DNA of 64,000 bases from Clostridia bacterium (lineage in GTDB: Bacteria > Bacillota > Clostridia > Oscillospirales > Acutalibacteraceae): NCBI GenBank assembly GCA_017550625.1, contig JAFZOL010000005.1, forward strand, positions 62,001 to 126,000, in the 5' to 3' direction. The first letter of the stretch is position 1. Every line of letters begins with the position of its first letter. Position numbers and translations under genes: made by a program. This document shows positions 26,750 through 34,429 of this stretch, one piece after another. A model generated the notes under the pieces. The model saw only the letters and a program-made list of their open reading frames with translations, was not told the DNA's origin and ran no database searches.

Positions 26750-27238
26750 TCATTCTCCTTTCGTCAGGGCGTCCTTCAACAAGTCTCTGCCTTTCTGCAG
26801 CCGCATCTTCACGGCGGAGGCGCTTTTGCCGATCGCGCGCGCGATCTCCTTCGTCGTGTAGCCCTCGGCGTAATGGAGCGTCAGCACCGTGCGGTAGGCT
26901 TCCGGCAGCGCCAGCAGCGCCTCGGCGAGGTCTCTGAGCGCCGGGTCCTCCGGCAGGGCGGCAAGCGTTTCCGAAAGCTCGGCCTGCGGGTGTCTTGTGC
27001 GTTCGCGCAAGCGGTCGGCGCACACGTTGAGCGCCACGCGGATGAGCCACGCTTTTTCATGCTCTTCGCTTCGAAAAACGGGGCGCTTTTCGATGAGCTT
27101 CAAAAACGTATCCTGCACCGCGTCTTCGGCGTCCGGGGCGCTTTGCAGCCGGAACAGGCAGATCCTGTAAAGGTCGTCGGCATAGGCGTTGACAAGTCGT
27201 TCGATCCGATCAGCCGGCCGTGCTGATGTTTCTTTCAT
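26750..27238 (-). CDS. ECF-type RNA polymerase sigma factor
   Basis: 162 residues from the ATG at 27238, eight bases after AAAGGAG (27247-27253); a longer upstream frame has no ribosome binding site. Region 2 shows DAEDAVQDTFLKLIEKRP and EKAWLIRVALNVCADRLR. Region 4 shows LPEAYRTVLTLHYAEGYTTKEIARAIGKSASAVKMRLQKGR. This is a SigW/RpoE-like core. It faces the other sigma/anti-sigma operon tail to tail. Confidence 0.92.
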   Translation of the reverse strand: MKETSARPADRIERLVNAYADDLYRICLFRLQSAPDAEDAVQDTFLKLIEKRPVFRSEEHEKAWLIRVALNVCADRLRERTRHPQAELSETLAALPEDPALRDLAEALLALPEAYRTVLTLHYAEGYTTKEIARAIGKSASAVKMRLQKGRDLLKDALTKGE

Positions 27239-27285
27239 GTCGTCAACTCCTTTCACCCCTAATACGCACAAAAAGCCCGAACGGT

Positions 27286-27317
27286 CAAAAAATCGGCCCG
27301 TTTTTTTCGGGCCGGTT
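27286..27317 (-). terminator. Terminator of the GH3-EEP gene
   Basis: CGGCCCG (27294-27300) pairs with CGGGCCG (27308-27314), and on the leftward transcript a run of T residues follows. It lies just past the stop codon of the large leftward gene. Confidence 0.8.
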
Positions 27318-27324
27318 TGTATTT

Positions 27325-30300
27325 TTACATTTCGATGTCCGCCACCACGGGATGATGGTCCGAGGGATACATGCCGTCGATCATCTTTTTGATCACCCTG
27401 AAGCGCCGCACGAAGATGTCGCCCTTCACGAACACGTAGTCGATGGGCGCCTGATGCGGGTCGCCGTCGGGCAGATAGCCGTGATAGGTGGGCCCCTTGT
27501 CGGTCTCGGCGGCGGCGTCGCGGCAGTCGACGAACCCTTTGTCCTTGATCGCCTTGCAGGGCGCCGAATCGGGCGTCACGTTGAAGTCGCCGGTCACGAT
27601 CACGGGGGCGTCGCCGCCGATCTCGGCGCCTCTCTCGGCGATGAGCTCGGCGCCGTTCTGCATGGCCATGGTGCCCACGTGGTCAAGGTGGGTGTTCATG
27701 AACACGAACTCCTTCTCGGTGCCCTTATCCCTGAGCTTCGCCCACGAGCAGACGCGCACGCACGCGGCGTCCCAGCCCTTGCCGGGCTTTTCGGGCGTTT
27801 CCGACAGCCAGAAATTGCCCTTGTCGAGCACGTCGAACTTCTCTTTCAGATAAAACACCGCCGAATACTCGCCCTTCTTCTTGCCGTCGTCGCGGCCCAC
27901 GCCCACGTATCCGTAGTCCGGGAAGGCCGCCGTCAGCGCCTTCATCCAGTCGTGATGGGCCTCCTGCACGCCGAAAAGCTCGGGCTCGGCGCTGCGGATG
28001 GCGCGCACCACGAGCGACACGCGTTTGTTCCAGGCCCGTTCGCCCTGGCCGCCGCACAAAATGTTGAAACTCATGACTTTCATTCTGTTTTCCTCCCACG
28101 GTTTCGTGAATTTTTCACTGTTGAGAATAAAGGTCAGCACGCGTTTCGCGACCGCCTGAATTTCCCCTAAAGTGATGCCGTCCGGCTGCCCCAGCGTTTC
28201 GAGCAGGGTGCCGTCGGGCTTTTTCCTGCCCACGCGCTCGCCGCCGGGCATCAGCACGTCCACGCCCGCGCGCACGCGATAGGCCTGGTCCCTGAGGTTC
28301 GGGAATTCGGGCGAAGCGCTCTTCTGCATCCACCAGTCGGTGATCACCATGCCCCGGTAGCCCCACTCGCCGCGCAAGATCTTTGTCACAAGCTCGTAGT
28401 TATAATGCCCCCACACGCCGTTGATCTTGTTATACGACGTCATCATCACGGCGGGAGATGCCTCTTTCACGCAGATCTCGAAGCCCTTGAGATAAATTTC
28501 GCGCAAAGCCCGCGCGCTCACGACCGAGTCGTTTTTCGTGCGGTTGACCTCCTGATTATTGAGCGCGAAATGCTTCGGGCAGCCCGACACCCCGGCGTTT
28601 TTGAGGCCGCGCACCACGGCGGCGGCGCTCTTGCCGGTCACGAGCGGGTCTTCCGAGAAATACTCGAAATTCCTGCCGCAAAGCGGATTGCGGTGGATGT
28701 TCATGCCGGGCGCGAGCAGCACGTCGGAGCCGCGGTCCTTCATCTCGAGCCCCAGCTTTTCATACAACGCGGTCACAAGGTCGGGGTTAAATGTGCACGC
28801 CAGCGCCGTGCCGTTCGGCAGCAGCGAAGAGGTCGCCGCGAGGCGGATGCCCGAAGGCCCGTCGGTCGTCGTCACGGGCAGCACGTCCCTGTCCCTGAGG
28901 CTCTGTAAAACCCCGCCGAACACGCCGGCGTTGCCGGTCGGGCCGAGGGGCGAGTTCATCACGTAGTCGCCGCGCGTCATGGCCTCGAGCTCGTCGACGG
29001 AGAGCGACGCCACAAAGTCGTCGAGGCTCACGAACCCCGCTTTCACGTCGTAGAGCGAAAGCTTCCTGTCAAAGGTCTTCTCCTCCACCGGCGCCGGCAG
29101 GTTCGCGAGGATGTCCGCCGCGAGGTCGCCCTCGGCCGAGGGGACGGGCTCGTAGGTCTTGTGCACGCCGTTCGCCGAAACAAGGGGCGTCACGCGCAGC
29201 ATTCTTTCTTCTGCCTTCGGCGCGCCCGAAGCGCTCAGCGTCTCAAGCGCCTCGCACTCGGCCTGCCCGAAGGTCCCCGCGGCCACGAGGTCGCGCACGC
29301 TGAAGCCGAGATAAAACGTGTACGCGCCTTTGAGCAGAACCCACGCGTTCTTGAACCCTGTCTTGCCCGCATCGTCGAACGCCGCTATGGTGAGCGGATC
29401 GATCTCGATCTTCACGGTCTCCCGTTCGCCGGGGGCGAGGACCTTCGTTTTTTTGAAGCCCGCGAGCGTCTTTGCAGCCATTGGCAGCGGCGCGCCCTCA
29501 ACGCTCACGTATGCTTGCGCCGCGGCGCTGCCGGGGACGGCCCCCGCGTTCACCACGTCGCCGGTCACGGCAAAGCGCCCGTTCTCATTCGCAAGGCGCG
29601 CGTTTTCGACTCTGAACGCCGTATACGAAAGCCCGTGCCCGAAGGGGAACAGCACCTTGTCCGGCGCGAAGGTCTCGAAATAGCGGTAGCCGACGAAGAT
29701 ATCTTCTTCGTAATGGTTTTTATCTTTGTTTCCGAAATTATCCGAGGACGGATAATCTTCATACTTGCGCGCGATCGTGTCGGTCAGATGGCCGGAAGGG
29801 GAGACCTTTCCGCCGAGCACGTCCGCCACTGCGTTGCCGGTCTCCATGCCGCCCTGCCAGCAGATGCCCACGCACGGGATATTGAGCGCTTCGACCCACG
29901 CGCAGTCGATCACGTTGCCCACGTTCAATATCACGGCGACCTTCTCGAAATACTTGCGCACGGTTTTCAGCGTCTTTTCTTCCTCGTCCGTGAGATAAAA
30001 GCTGCCTTTTTCGAGCGTGTTCTCGCGGTCCTCGCCCGCGGCCCTGCCGATGAACACCACGGCCTTGTCGCTCTCGAACGCCGCGCGCTTGGCAAGGGCT
30101 TCGCTCACGTGCATCTCTTCATAGCCCATCGGCCAGTGGCCCCAATAGCCGTCGTCCACGGGGTTCTTTTTCACCCACGCGCGGTAGGCGTCGTCCACGG
30201 CCTTGTTATAGCGGATCTTCCCGTTGTTCTTGATCCCCTTGTTGATGCTCACGGTATAGTGGGCGTTCACGTCGCCGCCGGAGCCGTAGCCCACGAAAAA

Positions 30301-30540
30301 CGTGTCGTACTGCACGCGCCCGAACAGCGCCACGGTCTCGTTCTCGAGGATCGGCAGCACGTTTTTGTCGTTTTTCAGCAGCACGAAGCTCTCCTCCGCT
30401 GCGGTGCGGCAGAGCTCTTTGACGCCCTCGATCTCGGGGTATTTCGTCTTGTTGCGCTTCGTGGAGGTCTGCGACACCGACGACGTGACGAGGTTCACCA
30501 CCTTGCCCACGATCTTATCGGCTTTTTTCGGGATCTTCAT
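27325..30540 (-). CDS. Domain-swapped GH3 beta-glucosidase fused to an EEP-fold hydrolase
   Basis: 1071 residues in one frame. Residues about 35-300 are the GH3 C-terminal alpha/beta domain (FVLLKNDKNVLPIL, CWQGGMETGNAVADVLGG), about 310-430 a fibronectin-III-like domain, and about 500-810 the GH3 catalytic barrel (VTTTDGPSGIRL, CPKHFALNNQE, VITDWW with the nucleophile Asp). This reversed order is known in rumen and gut glucosidases. From Met820 the frame continues directly into an endonuclease/exonuclease/phosphatase domain (MSFNIL, GVQEAH, NTHLDH, VTGDFN, SDHHP). A good internal ribosome binding site and ATG at the junction suggest two once-separate genes. There is no signal peptide. Confidence 0.88.
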   Translation of the reverse strand: MKIPKKADKIVGKVVNLVTSSVSQTSTKRNKTKYPEIEGVKELCRTAAEESFVLLKNDKNVLPILENETVALFGRVQYDTFFVGYGSGGDVNAHYTVSINKGIKNNGKIRYNKAVDDAYRAWVKKNPVDDGYWGHWPMGYEEMHVSEALAKRAAFESDKAVVFIGRAAGEDRENTLEKGSFYLTDEEEKTLKTVRKYFEKVAVILNVGNVIDCAWVEALNIPCVGICWQGGMETGNAVADVLGGKVSPSGHLTDTIARKYEDYPSSDNFGNKDKNHYEEDIFVGYRYFETFAPDKVLFPFGHGLSYTAFRVENARLANENGRFAVTGDVVNAGAVPGSAAAQAYVSVEGAPLPMAAKTLAGFKKTKVLAPGERETVKIEIDPLTIAAFDDAGKTGFKNAWVLLKGAYTFYLGFSVRDLVAAGTFGQAECEALETLSASGAPKAEERMLRVTPLVSANGVHKTYEPVPSAEGDLAADILANLPAPVEEKTFDRKLSLYDVKAGFVSLDDFVASLSVDELEAMTRGDYVMNSPLGPTGNAGVFGGVLQSLRDRDVLPVTTTDGPSGIRLAATSSLLPNGTALACTFNPDLVTALYEKLGLEMKDRGSDVLLAPGMNIHRNPLCGRNFEYFSEDPLVTGKSAAAVVRGLKNAGVSGCPKHFALNNQEVNRTKNDSVVSARALREIYLKGFEICVKEASPAVMMTSYNKINGVWGHYNYELVTKILRGEWGYRGMVITDWWMQKSASPEFPNLRDQAYRVRAGVDVLMPGGERVGRKKPDGTLLETLGQPDGITLGEIQAVAKRVLTFILNSEKFTKPWEENRMKVMSFNILCGGQGERAWNKRVSLVVRAIRSAEPELFGVQEAHHDWMKALTAAFPDYGYVGVGRDDGKKKGEYSAVFYLKEKFDVLDKGNFWLSETPEKPGKGWDAACVRVCSWAKLRDKGTEKEFVFMNTHLDHVGTMAMQNGAELIAERGAEIGGDAPVIVTGDFNVTPDSAPCKAIKDKGFVDCRDAAAETDKGPTYHGYLPDGDPHQAPIDYVFVKGDIFVRRFRVIKKMIDGMYPSDHHPVVADIEM
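28083..28097 (-). promoter_or_regulatory. Internal ribosome binding site and start at the GH3-EEP junction
   Basis: On the leftward strand GGGAGGA (28097-28091) lies seven bases before ATG 28083, which would start a 252-residue EEP protein beginning MKVMSFNIL. It is fully inside the long frame, where the site encodes Trp-Glu-Glu. Confidence 0.55.
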
Positions 30541-30572
30541 AACAACACTCCCATCGGACGTGATCTCTTTTT

Positions 30573-30601
30573 ATTGTATCATGTCCGCGCGCGAAAGTAA
30601 A
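30573..30601 (-). promoter_or_regulatory. Candidate promoter of the GH3-EEP gene
   Basis: Leftward TTTACT (30601-30596), 17 bases, then TACAAT (30578-30573), about 33 bases before the start codon. Confidence 0.5.
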
Positions 30602-30637
30602 CCTTTAATATGAAAATCTTTGCCCGCCCCGAACGGA

Positions 30638-30666
30638 TTGACAACCGCGCCCTGTTCTGCTATACT
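30638..30666 (+). promoter_or_regulatory. Promoter of the tandem lipoprotein genes
   Basis: A perfect TTGACA (30638-30643), 17-base spacer and TATACT (30661-30666). It is divergent from the GH3-EEP promoter. Confidence 0.85.
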
Positions 30667-30697
30667 GAGAAAAACGATTTCCGAAGGAATGATGGAT

Positions 30698-31258
30698 ATG
30701 AAAAAAACGATCGCGCTGATTTTGGCGCTTATCTTCGCTTTTACGCTCGCCGCCTGCGGTTCGGACGAGCCCGCCTCTGAGGAACAAAACCCCTCCGAGA
30801 GCGCCCCCGCCGCCGACGTGCCCGCCCCCTCCGGCGAAGAGTCCGTGAGTAATAGTGAACCCGCCTCCGACGGCAACGAGACCGAAGCCCCGTCCTCCGG
30901 CGAGGCGGCGACGGAGCCGACCACCGAGCCCGTCACCGAAGCCGTCACGCAGGACCCCGAGACGCTCAAAAAGACCGTCGAATCAAGGGCCTTCCGCGAA
31001 ACGGTGGGCGAGCTCGGCACGTTCGACCTGAAAACGGGCGTCGAGGGCAACACCGTGGTGCTCACCTACACATCGCCCGATCTCGACGACGAGGACCTGA
31101 AGGCGTTTGTCGAAAGCATCTTCGATTCCGATATCGAGCAGGTCCGGCAGGACATGGAGAAATGGAAGGCGAACCTCAAGGCCGCCGTGCCCGGCGCCGA
31201 TATCCGGGTCGTGTTCGTCTCGATGAGCGGCAACACCGTAGCCGAAGAGACGTTCTGA
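30698..31258 (+). CDS. Lipoprotein, DUF4854-like, copy 1
   Basis: 186 residues from ATG 30698, eight bases after GAAGGAA. Signal peptide MKKTIALILALIFAFTLAAC has a clear lipobox LAAC. A low-complexity Glu/Ser/Pro/Thr linker of about 75 residues follows, then a compact domain (about 95-186; ETLKKTVESRAFRE, GNTVVLTYTSPDL, GNTVAEETF) as in DUF4854. It is anchored outside the cell; function unknown. The following gene encodes a paralogue with the same architecture. Confidence 0.75.
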   Translation: MKKTIALILALIFAFTLAACGSDEPASEEQNPSESAPAADVPAPSGEESVSNSEPASDGNETEAPSSGEAATEPTTEPVTEAVTQDPETLKKTVESRAFRETVGELGTFDLKTGVEGNTVVLTYTSPDLDDEDLKAFVESIFDSDIEQVRQDMEKWKANLKAAVPGADIRVVFVSMSGNTVAEETF

Positions 31259-31301
31259 TCCCATCTGTAATAATGTGCAAAATAAAAGAAGGAGTCTTAT
31301 T

Positions 31302-31811
31302 ATGAAAAAATGGATCGCAATGCTTTTGGCACTGATGATGCTTCTCTCGCTCGCCGCCTGCGGCGCAGGGGAGTCCGAACCTGCCGATGCCGGCGCGAAG
31401 GACAGTCAATCCGCCGATGAGAACGCGCTGAGCACCGAGCCCGAAGAGCAGGAGACCAAGACCGAAACGCAGCCCGCCGACGAAGCAGCCGCAAGCGGTT
31501 CTTTGAAGGCGCTCGTGGAATCCGGCGCGCTCGACCAGTTCCTTCCCGCCGAAGATGAGAATTCCGATTTCACCGCTTCGTGGGAAGCGGAAGGGGATGA
31601 CACGCTCGTCATGAAGATGGCGTTCAGGCGGGACCTGACCGAAGCGCAGGTCGCCGCCGCGAAAGAGGAGTATACCGACGATTCCGAGATCGCCGGTTCG
31701 ATGGGCCTGATGAAATCCGCGATCTCGCTCCTGTCCGGCGTTGCCGACCCGAACGTCAAGGTCATGATCGTCACGAACAAGGACGAAGTGATCTTCGAAA
31801 AGACCTATTGA
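31302..31811 (+). CDS. Lipoprotein, DUF4854-like, copy 2
   Basis: 169 residues from ATG 31302 after GAAGGAG. Signal peptide MKKWIAMLLALMMLLSLAAC ends in the lipobox LAAC, followed by an acidic linker and a C-terminal domain with SLKALVESGALDQFL, DDTLVMKMAFRRDL and NKDEVIFEKTY. The same order of helix, strand and terminal EExF/EKTY as copy 1 marks a tandem duplication. The 43-base gap has no terminator, so both share one transcript. Confidence 0.75.
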   Translation: MKKWIAMLLALMMLLSLAACGAGESEPADAGAKDSQSADENALSTEPEEQETKTETQPADEAAASGSLKALVESGALDQFLPAEDENSDFTASWEAEGDDTLVMKMAFRRDLTEAQVAAAKEEYTDDSEIAGSMGLMKSAISLLSGVADPNVKVMIVTNKDEVIFEKTY

Positions 31812-31844
31812 TACGTCTCTCGGAAAAAAAGAAATGAAACAACC

Positions 31845-31871
31845 GGACGCGTCGCTGACGCGTCCCTTTTT
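31845..31871 (+). terminator. Terminator of the lipoprotein pair
   Basis: GGACGCGTC (31845-31853) pairs with GACGCGTCC (31857-31865), followed by CTTTTTT. Confidence 0.9.
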
Positions 31872-31966
31872 TGTGTAAATATGCCACAAAAGTGCAAAAA
31901 TTAAAGACAAAAACAAAAAAAGGAACTAAAAACAGCAACAATGTTTTAAAATTATCGCAAAAACTA

Positions 31967-31995
31967 TTGACATTTTCAGGAAATAATCTTATAGT
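31967..31995 (+). promoter_or_regulatory. Promoter of the DUF6514-like gene
   Basis: A perfect TTGACA (31967-31972), 17 bases, and TATAGT (31990-31995), in a very AT-rich region. Confidence 0.8.
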
Positions 31996-32045
31996 ATGAT
32001 TGTTTTCGAAAACAAATACATTCAACAGATTGCGTGCGTGACATC

Positions 32046-32294
32046 ATGTTAGCCAAAATCACAAACGAAACGCTCCCACAGCAAAAAAACGTGTATGGAT
32101 TAGAGATCCATATGCCCGACGGACATGCCTTTTTCTATCCCTACGTTTCAGCCTTCAGACAGGACGCGGAAGAGCTGCTCGGCCGCCTCAGCCGGGCTGA
32201 GAGCCTGTCCTCCTTTCATCTGGACGACATCGTCCGCGACTATCTGACGGCGCTGTATACCCGTAAGCTGCAACTCAACGGGCTTACCACCTGA
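32046..32294 (+). CDS. Small DUF6514-like protein
   Basis: 82 residues from ATG 32046; no good ribosome binding site is seen, and a GTG at 32034 is possible. The sequence has a beta-hairpin VYGLEIHMPDGHAFFYPYVSA, a helix with AEELLGRLSRAE, and FHLDDIVRDYL. Clostridial DUF6514 proteins share this layout, with a conserved hydrophobic strand and a final helix. Function unknown. It is monocistronic with its own promoter and terminator. Confidence 0.6.
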   Translation: MLAKITNETLPQQKNVYGLEIHMPDGHAFFYPYVSAFRQDAEELLGRLSRAESLSSFHLDDIVRDYLTALYTRKLQLNGLTT

Positions 32295-32320
32295 ACGAAA
32301 TGATCCCCTTCCTCTTTTTC

Positions 32321-32361
32321 CGTCGGAGGGCCGGCTGCTTTCACCGGCCCTCCGACGCTTT
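32321..32361 (+). terminator. Intrinsic terminator
   Basis: A perfect 14-bp stem (32321-32334 with 32344-32357) is followed by CTTTT. Confidence 0.85.
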
Positions 32362-32412
32362 TCCCGGCGCGACAGGGAAGTGCGCGCCGCCGAAAAAACA
32401 GAAAGAAAAGTC

Positions 32413-32441
32413 TTGACATTTTTCATCCCTTATGCTAATAT
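32413..32441 (+). promoter_or_regulatory. Promoter of the tRNA-Ser genes
   Basis: A perfect TTGACA (32413-32418), 17 bases, TAATAT (32436-32441), 15 bases before the first tRNA. Confidence 0.8.
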
Positions 32442-32456
32442 GATAAAGCTTCATTC

Positions 32457-32547
32457 GGAGAGATACCGAAGCGGTCATAACGGAACGGTCTTGAAAACCG
32501 TCGTACTCTTGCGGGTACCGTGGGTTCGAATCCCACTCTCTCCGCCA
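32457..32547 (+). tRNA. tRNA-Ser, anticodon TGA
   Basis: Acceptor GGAGAGA pairs with TCTCTCC, discriminator G and encoded CCA. The anticodon loop has TGA flanked by CT and AA. There is a long variable arm, and the T-loop has GGTTCGAATCC. This is the class II tRNA-Ser that reads UCA and related codons. Confidence 0.97.
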
Positions 32548-32579
32548 ATCTTAATATTATAAAACACGATTACCGATAT

Positions 32580-32670
32580 GGAGAAGTACTCAAGTTGGTG
32601 ACGAGGCGCCCCTGCTAAGGGCGTAGGTCGGGAAACCGGCGCAGGAGTTCGAGTCTCCTCTTCTCCGCCA
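32580..32670 (+). tRNA. tRNA-Ser, anticodon GCT
   Basis: Acceptor GGAGAAG pairs with CTTCTCC, discriminator G and encoded CCA. The anticodon stem CGCCC/GGGCG encloses the loop CTGCTAA. There is a long variable arm and a T-loop with GTTCGAGTC. It reads AGC and AGU. A prophage begins just downstream, so its 3' end is the likely attachment site. Confidence 0.96.
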
Positions 32671-32673
32671 ATA

Positions 32674-32713
32674 CCCCGATTTTCCTTATAAATTAAGGGA
32701 ATCGGGGTTTTTT
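32674..32713 (+). terminator. Terminator after the tRNA genes
   Basis: CCCCGATTTTCC (32674-32685) pairs with GGGAATCGGGG (32697-32707), and TTTTTT follows. Confidence 0.85.
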
Positions 32714-32896
32714 ATTATTCGGTCCCTTTTATTAAAAAACTCGAAAAATCCTGTTAAAACTTTATAAAACTATTTCCTATTGCTCCACCTATTGCTCCAC
32801 TATCTACACGACAAGTTTTCCATAATAATCGAGTTTTCCATAATAATATTGTTTCATTTTATTCTTTTATCATAAATACAACACTCCCTAAAACGC

Positions 32897-32936
32897 AAAA
32901 AAGCCCCCATGCAGGATTTGACTCCTGCACGGGGGC
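32897..32936 (-). terminator. Terminator of the prophage late operon
   Basis: A 14-bp stem with one mismatch (32903-32916 with 32923-32936); on the leftward strand it is followed by six T residues. It lies 13 bases past the endolysin stop. Confidence 0.9.
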
Positions 32937-32948
32937 ATTTTCGTGTGA

Positions 32949-33740
32949 TTATTCCAGACCTACAGCCTGCCGCAGCACCTGCCGCGCGTCGGCGGCGGTC
33001 ACCTTGCCGTCGCCGTCAACGTCGCCGTCCACTTTGATGATGGATTCGAACCCGGCTGCTTTCAGTTTCTTCTGCAAAGCCTCGGCGTTCGCTTTCACGG
33101 TGTAGGCGCCGACCTGGACCCGGTACACCGCTTTTCCGGGAGTATCGGCATTTCCCGTTTCGGCGGCCTCGTTTGCTTTGATCTGCGCAGCTACGTCCGC
33201 GCGGAAAGCATCCATACTCTTGCCATGCTTCGGGAACCAGTGGGCCACGTCGCCATGGTTACTGGCGATCCCCTTTTTGTAACCCTCGGCGTGATCGATC
33301 ACGTTGCGCACGTCGATGTTGAACTTTTTACAGAGAAATGCGCACAGCTCCACGGCTTCCCTGTACACCTTATCGAAGTACGTTTTATCGGACAGTCCGT
33401 CCTCGCAGATCTCGAACGCGAGATGCGTGTCGTTGGAGCTGCCGCCGTTGTTCCAGCCTTTGCAATCCCACGGGAGGATCTGATAGGTGGCAATGCTGCC
33501 GTCTTTGAGTTTGCCGATAAAAGCATGGCAGCAGATTCTTTTTCCGGCCGGGCGATACTGATTCCACGTATTCCCGTACTGATTCTGTCCCAGTAGCCCG
33601 TCGTCGGGCCCGACATACCGTTTCAGAAACGGGTTGTTAGCTCCGGTGGAATGCACCATGATCCCGGTCGGCGTCCACGGCGTCCCGTGGTTCACGATGT
33701 AGCACTCGTTGTTCGTCGCCAAAACAGTATGGAGATTCAT
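32949..33740 (-). CDS. Endolysin: amidase domain, SPOR domain and a dockerin-like repeat
   Basis: 263 residues. Residues about 15-175 are an N-acetylmuramoyl-L-alanine amidase of the amidase_2/PGRP type: GIMVHSTGANN (first zinc His), CCHAFIGKL, HLAFEICED, VIDHAEGY and HWFPKHGK (last zinc ligands). Residues about 205-240 are a SPOR-like peptidoglycan-binding repeat (YRVQVGAYTVKANAEALQKKLKAAG). The last 25 residues contain a 12-residue calcium-loop, DVDGDGKVTAAD, followed by ARQVLRQAVG, which is half of a dockerin domain. It overlaps the holin gene by four bases. Confidence 0.93.
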   Translation of the reverse strand: MNLHTVLATNNECYIVNHGTPWTPTGIMVHSTGANNPFLKRYVGPDDGLLGQNQYGNTWNQYRPAGKRICCHAFIGKLKDGSIATYQILPWDCKGWNNGGSSNDTHLAFEICEDGLSDKTYFDKVYREAVELCAFLCKKFNIDVRNVIDHAEGYKKGIASNHGDVAHWFPKHGKSMDAFRADVAAQIKANEAAETGNADTPGKAVYRVQVGAYTVKANAEALQKKLKAAGFESIIKVDGDVDGDGKVTAADARQVLRQAVGLE

Positions 33741-33982
33741 TCCGATCCCTCCGTTTCAATTTCAGATACCATATTGCCGACGTCGGCAATATGGGTGCCG
33801 CTATCGGCTATTCCTTCGCCGAAGATATAGGCGATAATCGAGCCCGCCGCCGTAATCACGCCAGCGAGCTTTTCCGGGGACTTGTCCGGGCTTTGCGTGT
33901 AAACGACGATCCCGATTACAAGTCCGGTAATCAAAGCCCAAAACTTTCGGGATGTCAGTTTTCGCTTCCAATCGATCTTCAA
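33737..33982 (-). CDS. Phage holin
   Basis: 81 residues. A short basic N-terminus (KIDWKRKLTSRKFWA) precedes two hydrophobic segments, about 14-30 and 40-55 (ALITGLVIGIVVY, AGVITAAGSIIAYIFGEG), with an acidic C-terminal tail. This is the size and topology of phi-LC3/LL-H-type holins. It is directly upstream of the endolysin in the transcript, forming a lysis cassette. Confidence 0.85.
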   Translation of the reverse strand: MKIDWKRKLTSRKFWALITGLVIGIVVYTQSPDKSPEKLAGVITAAGSIIAYIFGEGIADSGTHIADVGNMVSEIETEGSE

Positions 33983-34272
33983 GAGATTCCCTCCTTTTTC
34001 TTCTGATCGTGAGCCTTCTGATTCATGTGTTTTTCGATTCGCTCGATGGCGTTAGTGACCGGGCCGTTGCAGCCCTGCTCCTTCAGGCCCTTGAGGCACG
34101 CCAAGACTCCATAGGTGAGCAAACACAGCTCCTCGTTCATGGCGGCGATATCCTCGTCCTGCCGTCGCTGGCGCTGCACCCATGTGACGATCTTATAAAC
34201 AAACCCGCCGATGGCGAGTAAGGCCGCCAACACCGCGGCAGCCTTAATAACAAAATCTGCGTCAACGTACAT
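33979..34272 (-). CDS. Membrane-anchored small protein of the lysis region
   Basis: 97 residues from ATG 34272, five or six bases after AAGGAGG. One membrane segment (about 8-28, VIKAAAVLAALLAIGGFVYKIVTW) is followed by a charged, probably coiled-coil C-terminus ending in Lys/His-rich residues. It overlaps the holin gene by four bases. It may be a second holin or a holin regulator; this is inferred only from position and topology. Confidence 0.6.
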   Translation of the reverse strand: MYVDADFVIKAAAVLAALLAIGGFVYKIVTWVQRQRRQDEDIAAMNEELCLLTYGVLACLKGLKEQGCNGPVTNAIERIEKHMNQKAHDQKKKEGIS

Positions 34273-34283
34273 CTCTGTCCTCC

Positions 34284-34418
34284 TTATTGCGCCGAAAGAA
34301 TGGACGGCGTAATATGAAGCCCGTTGCTCTCCGACCATTCCGCGCTGAACAGGAATATGCGGTAGGCCACGGCAAGCGAGGCCAGCGCGATCAGAATAGA
34401 TATCTGGGATTGTGCCAT
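34284..34418 (-). CDS. 44-residue single-helix membrane peptide
   Basis: It starts at ATG 34418 after a strong AGGAGGG site. A hydrophobic N-terminal half (ISILIALASLAVAYRIFLF) and a polar tail (SAEWSESNGLHI) are visible. Position between the tail-fibre and lysis genes suggests a lysis or superinfection role, but no family is recognised. Confidence 0.55.
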   Translation of the reverse strand: MAQSQISILIALASLAVAYRIFLFSAEWSESNGLHITPSILSAQ

Positions 34419-34429
34419 ATGAATCCCTC

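Noticed and set aside
25901..27226. A 441-codon rightward frame across the leftward sigma/anti-sigma operon
   Set aside because: It is antisense to two well-supported genes and yields an Arg/His-rich product without domains.
29161..30600. A 479-codon rightward frame inside the GH3-EEP gene region
   Set aside because: It is an antisense shadow of the GH3 domains; the leftward frame has clear GH3 and EEP motifs.
32750..32900. Remnant of an integrase gene near the tRNA
   Set aside because: Only the repeated ATTGCTCCAC string suggested this; no reading frame or recombinase motif is present.
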